A DNA stretch of 64,000 bases, from the NCBI GenBank assembly GCA_025266875.1, contig JALLLT010000008.1:806001-870000 (forward strand), in the 5' to 3' direction. Below, piece by piece: positions 55,924 to 64,000 of the stretch. The first letter of the stretch is position 1; each line of letters opens with the position of its first letter. The notes under the pieces are model-generated. The model saw only the letters and a list, made by a program, of their open reading frames with translations. It was not told where the DNA came from and searched no databases. The position numbers and the translations under genes are program-made. The DNA comes from Fennellomyces sp. T-0311. Taxonomy: Eukaryota; Mucoromycota; Mucoromycetes; Mucorales; Lichtheimiaceae.

Positions 55924-58900
55924 ATGACGTCGATCCTATTGCTGGTTTTCCTTCTGACTCTAGTACGCGGCGAGTATGATACCGGCGACATTTACATGCG
56001 GGATGTGTTAAAAGTCGCCTATCGCGCCAACTCGGCGACATTCGTTCGCAACAACGTGCTATACAGTTTTGGTGGCGAGCGACCTGGGCAGCAAGTGGCT
56101 GGATACTTTGATTCCATTAGTCTAGATCGACAAAGCGGTAATATCACTTACACAACCATTGAACGGAACAACGACAATGTGACAAGTCGATTTGCCATGG
56201 GTTGTCAAGCAGTCTATCACGCTGAAACGGATCGAGTACTGATATTTGGTGGCGAGCGGTTCAACATGTCCAGTGAAAATCGCAACGATTTGATGTTTCT
56301 CGAGCAGTACGATTTTGACACCCGGTCTTGGTCCTCGTTGTCGATCAGAGCGATGGCTTCTAATGGCTCAAGTGTAACCCTTCCTGGAAATCGACAAGAT
56401 CATTTGGCTGCTCTGGCCCCGAACGGAAAAATTTACATTGCCGGAGGCAGATTTACCGGAAACATCACTGATCCATACTTGTTTTGGGCCTACGATCCAT
56501 CTGCAAACATCTTTAGTCCGGTACCGAATTCGCAGACAGAGGATCTTTTTGGAATCGATACATACGGTGATCGCGGTGTTGTTTTACCGTAAGTCGCATT
56601 TTATACCATCAAGGCGGCTAATATTTACTTTACATTTATTAAAGAGATGGGAGAATCGTGTATACAGCCGGGCTAAGCACGGCAGCTTTGATTCTTGACA
56701 CTAGAACAAACCGTACCTATGTCCAGGAGAACTTGGATTTAAGCGGCATTTCACCAGAAGACCGAGCGACTTATGCAACTGAAATATCTCTTTACATAAT
56801 GGGCGCATATGCTGCACTCGGTATGTATATAGAAAGATTTACAACTATCTATGCAAAAGCTTATCATATTTTCCGTTGTACCGTTCAGCGCCGGATCAAA
56901 AAACGATAATATTTTATGGAGGTAAAAAAACGAATAGTATCTGTTTTTACACGATGGGCTTATACTGCCATTCCAAGGTCAAGGGTACACTGATATGGCT
57001 GCTCGTATGGCGTACAATGCAATTTTCATGCTGGACACGGAAACATGGTCATGGACACTCAGAGCCAATGTAAGCCAAATCGATTCACCACCAACAGCAC
57101 GCTATGGTGTAACAGGCGGTATACTATATGGCAAATACATGCTTATAACTCATGGTGAGCATCATACAAATAACCCCCAATAGCGCTTACTCATCTCTTG
57201 ATGTTCAAGGACTTTCTGACCTCAGTTGGTACAACACGTTTGACGTTCTCCAGCTTCCAGATGCTTCAGCAGATATTCAATCTTCGCCAATCAATTGGAT
57301 ATCCAATATAATTCCTGACCAGAAAAAAGGCGAAAAATCTGGTCTGAGTGATGGGACCATTGCCGGTATAGTCATCGGAAGCATTGCTTGCATCCTGATT
57401 GTGGCTCTCTGTGTGTGGTTCTGGAACAGCGGTGTCAAGAGCTCGTTGCAGACAGTGTTTACGTTTCTCGTCTGGGATCCCAGGTATGTACCGACTTTTG
57501 ACCATGGTCATTAAAACTAATGAAATTTGAATACTTGGTAGAACTGGAGAACCTCGTTGGACAGAACTCACTCATTTGTTCTCAAAAATGGTCCTGACTG
57601 GTCTTTTTATCGCCTACATAGTATATAGTGTACGATTGGCACTAGACAGTCCAATATCGCCTCTTACAATCACAACGCCCGTCAATCAAGTCCGCTTTCC
57701 AGGTAATAGCAATTTGCAAAATGACGAGATGCGTAATAGAGTTAATACAATTTGTCGATACGTACCTAGATGTTCGAATTTGCATGGACAGTGAGAGTCT
57801 CACCACAGAAATATACTGTCACTCGGACACAATGTCAAGTGCAGATTGCGCATCGATGGGATTTCTCGAACCGGCAAACATGTCGAAGCATAATCCATAT
57901 TTCTCAGATACAATCACGGGATATGTTAAATGCTGGCTTTTTACACCATCCGAAGGCTTTCAAATCCAAAAATCAGAAACGGGCAATTACAATCGTATCC
58001 GATTATCGATCTATGACAGTGGCGAAGCCGGTTCAGGATTCTTCAACGTTGAGCTTTATCCGCACGGCAAAAATCCAAATCTGATTGTATACAAGGATCA
58101 AGAGCAGCCCATGTTATCAGATGACGAGATATTTAGCTGGCTTGGAAGAGACTGGAACGGATTGCAAGCTCCAAACAAGTACACGATCGCCTATCCATCC
58201 ATGACATCTATTGCCTATCAGCACCAAAACCACAGCTATCTCACGGACTCGAATTGGAACGTGATAGGGTTTGCGCAGATCTACAATCACACGATTGGTC
58301 TTTCCACATCATCAGAGACAAGTCCCCTTGGTGGTGGCGATCTTTTGACAACATATATTGAAATCTATCCTGCTGATATGGTACACATTACAATACAGGA
58401 CAGAAAAGTCTACTCGCTTGTGGCAGCACTTGGTTCGGCGGGTGGTTTATTATCGCTCTTGGTGACCATCGACGCTCTGATGTTTGGCGCTCGACCCAAA
58501 TCACCGTGGGGCCTTGTTCAACGATTTTCCATGGGAAGAATACGACGGTCATTGCTGTATGCACTGTACGATAATTTCGGACACCTTGGACCACCCGTTC
58601 CGTTTGTTCATCCGGTGCATGAGCGGTTCCTTACGGAGAATGACACGATCGAGCTCGCATCTAAAGAACACAATTCAAGTGCGGTCACGGTTGGACAAAG
58701 CATCGGTATCTCTCAACAACCGTTAGAAGCAATGGAACAGCGGATACGTGCGGCCGAGGAACTGCAGCAGGAGGCGCAAGGACAGTTTGAAGACATTCAG
58801 AGGAGACTTCAGTTGATGGAAACAGTGTACAAGGCATATTATATCAACGACGACGTGTTCCAGAGTTTGAACAGTGCTCATGGCGAAATCACAAAGTTTA

Positions 58901-59073
58901 ATGACAGAGATAGCGTCGGTACCATTATGTTTAATGACCGAGTTATGGGACGTCAATCTGTTTTCGGTGCAATATTTAGAAAATCACGTCAGCAAGATGA
59001 AGATGATGTTGAAAAATGTAAAAGTATATCTATGGAGCAGCTTAAACTGGTGCCATCTGAAAAGGATAAATGA
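55924..59073 (+). CDS. Kelch-domain multi-pass membrane protein (apparent frameshift)
   Basis: Exons at 55924-56588, 56645-56820, 56889-56921, 56984 to about 57180 and on to 57483, 57542-57702 and 57770-59073 form one gene. Parts in order: a signal peptide (MTSILLLVFLLTLVRG); kelch-type repeats with GG-containing blades (LYSFGGERPG, VLIFGGERF, IYIAGGRF); a first membrane helix (GTIAGIVIGSIACILIVALCV); FLVWDPR joined by splicing to TGEPRWTELTHLF; a second helix (VLTGLFIAYIVYSV); an extracellular-type domain with cysteines and N-glycosylation sites; a third helix near LVAALGSAGGLLSLLVTIDAL; and a cytosolic tail with a coiled coil (EQRIRAAEELQQEAQGQFEDIQRRL). Between 57150 and 57185 the frame shifts by one base with no workable intron. 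That is either a real lesion or a sequence error. Role unknown; it is likely a surface protein. Confidence 0.75.
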
Positions 59074-59798
59074 GCTACAGCCACCTAGAAAGAGTTGTAC
59101 GCGCATGAGTTCTAATAAAATGTATATATATATATAACCAAGTGCATATGTAATATTGCATTGGATTCTTTTTTTTACTTCATGCATGCAGGTTGACGAA
59201 AAGTAGTTTTCGTTGTATTTATAAGCTGCCAGTTTGGCTATTGCGAGGCATTCCAGGCATGTGTTTGACTTAACTATTAGATAATACTATGTACGGAGCC
59301 AATATCAGAGAGATTGTGAAACAAGAAGAGGTCATGGGATTTTGTTCGATTATTGAGTTGTACGACTATAGATAAAGTGGAGCAGAAAGGCAACAAATAG
59401 GCCCGGCTACCATAGTGACGAGAGCCTGGATTCCAGTTCAAGGTACTGTTCAATCAATGACGGATATGTTATCAAGCATAGTTAGCAGTTTGCAACTTGT
59501 GTGATACAGCAGGCAGTTCATAATGAAAGTATGCCGCGGGTGTTCATTGATAGTGCAGCAGACAGTCATCTGCCCAACAAAAAAATTGATTTGGGGGTGA
59601 TTCAAGCGGATGTACTCAACAATCGAAAATGGAACAGCACACGTAATCAAAGCGTCGTGGGAGTAATGTATAATGCGTTCAAAATGCAATCATTAATATG
59701 AAATTTCGGGATGAAATATTAAGATACATGGAAAGGGTAGACATGCGTAAGAAAAAAAAAGAGGGGTAAGTTGAAGGTTTGAAGGGGAGCGGGGATGT
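59074..59798. other. Convergent intergenic spacer
   Basis: Lies between the 3' ends of the kelch gene and the PKA gene. No supported gene. A (TA)n tract occurs near 59125-59137. Confidence 0.45.
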
Positions 59799-61401
59799 TT
59801 AAGAGATTGATGAAGACGACGAACAAAAATCAACAAATAGATTTTTATAAGGATCTTCACCATCAGTCGAAGGGTTTCGATCCGTTGCTATGGTATCAGG
59901 GTACTTTTCAAAGTTACCGGTGTCACCAGGGTGACGATACTTGGGTATAATAGGTGCCTAAAATGCATATGAATATTTGATCAAAGGCTTTCATATGACA
60001 AGTCGAACGTACCCGGACAGTCTTGTCCAGCAATCCGATCCAATCCACGCCTCTGAACCATTTGTGTCTCTTTATGTCTTCTGGTCCGCCCTAAAAAAAA
60101 ACAATTAAGAACACGTGATATTTTTAGGCTAATCGATTATGATACCTTGAGATTGCCTAGTCGTTTGGTCCGATCTCCCACCAGTAGACGTTTCAGAAGG
60201 TCTTTGGCCAAGGTATCGAAGTGGCTGGGAAACTGCACGCGGCCTGCCAGGATCTTTTCGTAGATGCCAAACGAATTATCATCAAAGAACGGGGGATAGC
60301 TGTGGAAAGGGTTAGAGTGATATATCGCAAGCTAACGTAGTAGGTCATATACCCAGCAAGCATTTCGAAAATCAAGATTCCCAAGGCCCACCAATCAACA
60401 GCTTTTCCGTGGCCTTTGCTTTGAATGATCTCAGGGGCAAGGTATTCTGGAGTGCCACACAAGGTCCATGTCCGATCATCGATCTGCTTCGCAAAGCCGA
60501 AATCTGTCAGGACGATGTGGCCGTTGTGATCCAGCAAGAGGTTCTCGGGCTTCAGATCGCGGTAGACGATGTTTTTAGAATGCAGATACTCAATGGCCAG
60601 GACGATTTCAGAGGCGTAAAATCGTGTCATGTCATTTGTGAAACGGCCGGCTCGCCTTAAATGGGAGAACAGTTCGCCACCGACGACGTACTCCAGCAGC
60701 ATGTAGAGATTGGTGTTGTCCTGGAATGCGCAAAAACTAGGAGCGACGGGTTAGTGCACACACACAGGCAAAACAAACAAACACATACAGATCGACAATG
60801 AACGGGAATCGGACGGAGGCCAAGATTTGCTTCTCCCATAGCAAATGTTCGACCTAAAACGGGATGGAGTTATTTGGGGGAAATCAGCTGAAAGTAAAAC
60901 ATACTTGCTTGAGCCGTACGACCTCGGACTTCTTCAAGACCTTCATTGCATAGTATTTGTTGGTGGTTCTGAATCTTGTCAGGTAGACCCGTCCGAACGT
61001 GCCGGTGCCTGTTTGTTTTGTTATTAGTTGGTTCCCAACACCCCCAATTCATGCATGAACATGCCCAGAGTGTCTAATAGCTCAAAGTCCTGGAGCCCGA
61101 ACGATGGGTTGACGACATAGACGGGCGGGCGGGTGTGGTAGTACTGGAGGCGTTTGGCCTGCTGCTGCTGATACAACGACGGCTGGGCAGGAGCTGGAGG
61201 CGTGTTTAGGGGATGGTTGGCCGGCAGAGCCCGCTTCACTGAAGGGCTGGAGGATCGTAGCGATTGTTGCTGGTAGGCACGTAGATTGGACAGGTAGACG
61301 GTGTGGTTGTTTCCCAGCAGGAGAGATGCATTGTTAGCTTTGCCATCGAGCATTGTTGGAGAGGCGGGAGTCTGATTCTTTCTGGCAAGGGAGGAATCCA
61401 T
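59799..61401 (-). CDS. cAMP-dependent protein kinase catalytic subunit
   Basis: Seven exons (61401-61065, 61008-60905, 60853-60789, 60736-60353, 60299-60146, 60090-60013, 59957-59799) give 426 residues. An N-terminal extension of about 100 residues, low-complexity and Gln/Ser/Pro-rich, precedes the kinase (typical for fungal PKA). All AGC-kinase marks are present: glycine loop GTGTFGRV (113-120), Lys135 in [11 protein letters not shown] with Asp229, DFG with Asp247, and the activation loop [14 protein letters not shown] with Thr260 equivalent to PKA Thr197. The C-tail hydrophobic motif is FVDF (415-418), followed by eight extra residues (CSSSSSIS); PKA usually ends at FxxF. Intron 1 starts with GC instead of GT. 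The kinase is released from its regulatory subunit by cAMP and controls growth and development. Confidence 0.95.
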
Positions 61402-61948
61402 ACCAGATGTGGGGGAGATGGAATTGTAACAAGTGTTGTTTGCAAGTAAAAGGGAAAAAAAAGGGAAAGGACAAGTTGAAGGAGGCGCTTAACCCACCCA
61501 GCTTAATGCGTGCGGGTGTGGCCCACGGCGTACTAAATGAGGAAATGCATCATAGCTTTTCTTTCTCCCTGCTGCTCAGCTTTTTTTCTCTCCGCCGCCA
61601 TGCTTTGACAATGAACTTTTGCGCGCATGGCCTCCATTCATTCATTCGATTCGAGTCCATGCATGTCTAGACGCAGCGCCACCGTCAATAACAGCCGGAC
61701 GATGGGGAGGGGGGGGGCACTGGCCACCTGCATACAAGCTAAGCGGGTTCGTCGGCTTGATTGCTCCGAGGTAGCACGGCGCCATGTGCGATCATCAGTC
61801 TACCTGCCGCCGGATTTGGTATGTCAATCCGTGCTCGCTTCTCTTTTTCTTCTTGCTGTCAAAAAAAACAATGAAAGGCTTTGTATTGGATGCAAAGACG
61901 AGTGAGGGGAATGCAGAGAGAGAGATAGAGAGATTATGTAACATGGGT
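61402..61948. other. Intergenic, PKA promoter side
   Basis: Contains the PKA upstream region with pyrimidine-rich tracts near 61558-61600. No supported gene. Confidence 0.45.
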
Positions 61949-62540
61949 TTAAACTCGGGCCTTCTTCCGTGCCTCACGCTTCTTGAGACGTTGCAGACGC
62001 TTGGCCGACATCTAATAGCGCGTGGATATCAATTAATCAGCATGATCTGAAACCTTCTCACCGTGGATACCTTACCTTGGCTGCAAGTGTCTCCATACGC
62101 TCCTTTTCTTCCTGGATCTTTTTGCGTTCCAAAGTGATCGCCCGCTTTCTCTATAATAGGGAATTAGTCCCTCTGCCGAATCCACTGCCGAATCCACTGC
62201 CGAAGATCCACTTGCATCTTTTTCTGCCTGTTTGTCGTCTTTCATCTGCTTTTCGAGCGCCTTTACCGCCTGTTTTTTTGACCGTTCCTCGCTGCGTTTG
62301 GCCCACGAATTTCGAAGTGTCTTGGCCTTTTGTGAGCGTACCGTTGCTGTCTTTTGCAGTTTCCACGATTTGCCTGATTGCAAAATAATAATAGAAGTTT
62401 TGAGCATTGTGATCCGCTCTTTCATGATCGAGGCCTGCAACTCCAATTGTACCTGATACACGTCGATTGACGCTGTCCACCACACCTCCTACAGCGATCT
62501 TGGAATCGATTTTGGCTGTGCTTGGCAGTGTGTCGTTCAT
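61949..62540 (-). CDS. CGR1: CGR1-like rRNA-processing protein
   Basis: Four exons (62540-62453, 62373-62198, 62150-62076, 62011-61949) give 133 residues. CGR1 is a small nucleolar coiled-coil protein required for 60S subunit pre-rRNA processing. Visible family marks are the SGKSWKLQKTAT motif (created by splicing), the very basic KTLRNSWAKRSEERSKKQAVKALEKQ helix, and the C-terminal LERKKIQEEKERMETLAAKMSAKRLQRLKKREARKK coil, which is the most conserved part of the family. The end of exon 2 lies in a 12-nt direct repeat encoding AVDS, so two donors are possible; the upstream one, giving a 47-nt intron, is used here. Confidence 0.85.
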
Positions 62541-64000
62541 TATAAAATTTAAGGTTTTACAAAAAGGTTCAAAAAAAAAAGTGTAAGGGTGGCTTCCCAG
62601 CGAAAGGCGGACTGAGAAGTGTGTCTGTAGTTTTCTTCCCACCAATGATATCCACAATTGCCTTTCTGGGCAATGCATAAACGAACAGTAACCTCGCGTG
62701 GCGGGTATGCTACTCCTTGTTGTCTCAGCTGTGGAAGGGTCGTTTATGCTATAAAAAGAATAGGATAGTGCTTATTGCACAGGCTACATTGCAAGTGATG
62801 ACTTTTTGCAACTGGTATTTCCTGCTTTCAAATAAAACACTGCCTTTTTGTTACGTATACATAATGTAAACAGCATGCATTATAGAAAGGCACTCGCTTT
62901 CATCGCCTCCATCGCTTTTAATTAGCGGGCTGCTTATTTCCACCACTGCATACTTCTTATCACCCCTCTGCACCTTGATCTGGCCTTGTATGTTCAAAGA
63001 TTGTCGTCGCTAAATTGGATTGTCGTTACCTATTTCAATGGCATCATGCTATAAGTGAATACGTAAAAGATACACAAGAGTAATCGAGTTTCGTATCCCA
63101 AGTACAAAGTATCTCCGAGAGACGGCCTGGACCAGTGATACATCGTAAGTTTTTTTTATATTATCGGACCTAGCTATGGCGCCCGGGCCATGACTTTTCG
63201 TCATTTTTCGTCAGTATACGACGGAAAAAAAGGAAAGACGGTAACTCAAACAAAGGAGTCTAACGCAGCTATGAGAATCTGAAAGCGGGGCAGATTGCTT
63301 CCATACAGCCGTTCGCATCTCGGATGCACTTTCTCCGGTAGCGAGTGGTTCTACAGTAGCTCCTTCCCTCGCGTCTTTTTTGTATTCGCAGAACATTACA
63401 CATGACGCTAAGGCACTGACGGTCATGTTGTTTGCTTCGTCAGATTGACGCAACACAGCCATCAGCTGCCCCATACTCTGGCTCACAATGTATCAGGATT
63501 ACGCTCTACACGATAACCTTACTACTAATTCCCGCTGTCAAGTCACACGTCGATGCTTTTGTGTACAATATTCATCCATCATCACCAAACACAGCAAGCT
63601 TCAGTGTGCCAGTTGTTAATAGTGAATATTAGCCTCTTTCCGGAAAAGTACTCTGTTGTACTATCAAGACATTCTCTCTGATGACTTCCCCAAACGAATC
63701 GAGCCATATCATCAGTCAGCTGGTGGCCGCGAAATGCAGTTACATAAAAAGCTAAACTATTATATAATAAAGAATTGGAGGTGATATCGTCAAATCACAC
63801 CTCATCCATGTTCTATTATATTCAGCCAGAGACTATCACAGTGGGAAAATTTTCTGGTTCATCTCCGTTTTCCTGGTATAGTCCGGTAGAATATGGTGAT
63901 TAGGCAGTATAATATGGTTATCCCCGGTTCGAACCACACTTTACGGAGAAATACTGAAATATACGGGGGTTCACCAGCACTTTTCGGTGAAGCCGGGTTT
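62541..64000. other. Gene-poor end of window
   Basis: No supported gene, tRNA or repeat. A TATAAAAAG-like box occurs near 62751, and a GGTTCGAACC word near 63930 is not part of a tRNA fold. Coding sequence may resume beyond the window. Confidence 0.4.

Noticed and set aside
62151..62678. 175-codon minus-strand frame starting in the CGR1 leader
   Set aside because: It reads through the first CGR1 intron and ends in repeats; the spliced alternative forms a conserved protein.
63920..63940. GGTTCGAACC word resembling a tRNA T-arm
   Set aside because: No matching acceptor, D-arm or anticodon stem can be folded on either strand.
1..64000. CRISPR arrays, rRNA genes, bacterial operons
   Set aside because: None seen; the intron-rich gene structure is eukaryotic throughout.

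Overview
This window reads as nuclear DNA of an early-diverging fungus, most likely a Mucorales/Mucoromycota species. The genes carry many short introns (about 45-75 nt, GTRNGY...YAG), the coding set is fungal, and the transposon types (Plavaka/KDZ, chromodomain Ty3, Tc1/mariner, FAR1-like MULE) are those common in Mucoromycota. The species cannot be named from this sequence. Spliced models were built by hand; each model given as intact keeps one frame from ATG to stop with canonical or near-canonical splice sites.

Region 1 (about 0.7-22.3 kb) is gene-dense. In order it holds: an old yellow enzyme family ene-reductase (-), a 50-residue membrane microprotein (-), a 112-residue single-pass protein (-), the 30 kDa subunit of mitochondrial complex I (-), an AP180/CALM-type endocytic adaptor (+), gamma-tubulin complex component 4 (+), a bHLH transcription factor (-), a long-chain fatty alcohol oxidase (-), serine palmitoyltransferase subunit LCB1 (-), a low-complexity small protein (-) and a GH27 alpha-galactosidase with a C-terminal membrane anchor (+). 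These are unrelated housekeeping and metabolic genes and do not form a cluster.

Region 2 (about 22.3-55.9 kb) is a 33-kb transposon island without an obvious intact host gene. A broken Plavaka-type (KDZ superfamily) transposon is split by two later insertions. One is a complete 6.1-kb Plavaka element (30489-36624) with 13-bp terminal inverted repeats and two divergent, intact, 8-exon genes: a 960-residue transposase (+) and a 418-residue accessory protein (-). The other is a complete 5.2-kb Ty3/chromovirus (36961-42201) with apparently identical 274-bp LTRs, a GGGAT target duplication and one open 1539-codon Gag-Pol frame. Removing both insertions in thought restores the older transposase frame at both junctions. 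The older copy also carries a decayed relative of the accessory gene in the same divergent position, so the two-gene layout is shared by two diverged elements. This is the most interesting system in the window. The island also holds two decayed FAR1/MULE transposases, a USP-like protease pseudogene, a PD-(D/E)XK-like gene split by an intact Tc1/mariner element, a C2-domain remnant, and a 7.3-kb inverted-repeat pair around the last two.

Region 3 (about 55.9-62.5 kb) returns to host genes: a kelch-domain multi-pass membrane protein with one apparent frameshift (+), the catalytic subunit of cAMP-dependent protein kinase (-, with a GC-AG intron) and a CGR1-like ribosome-biogenesis protein (-). 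The last 1.4 kb shows nothing recognisable.
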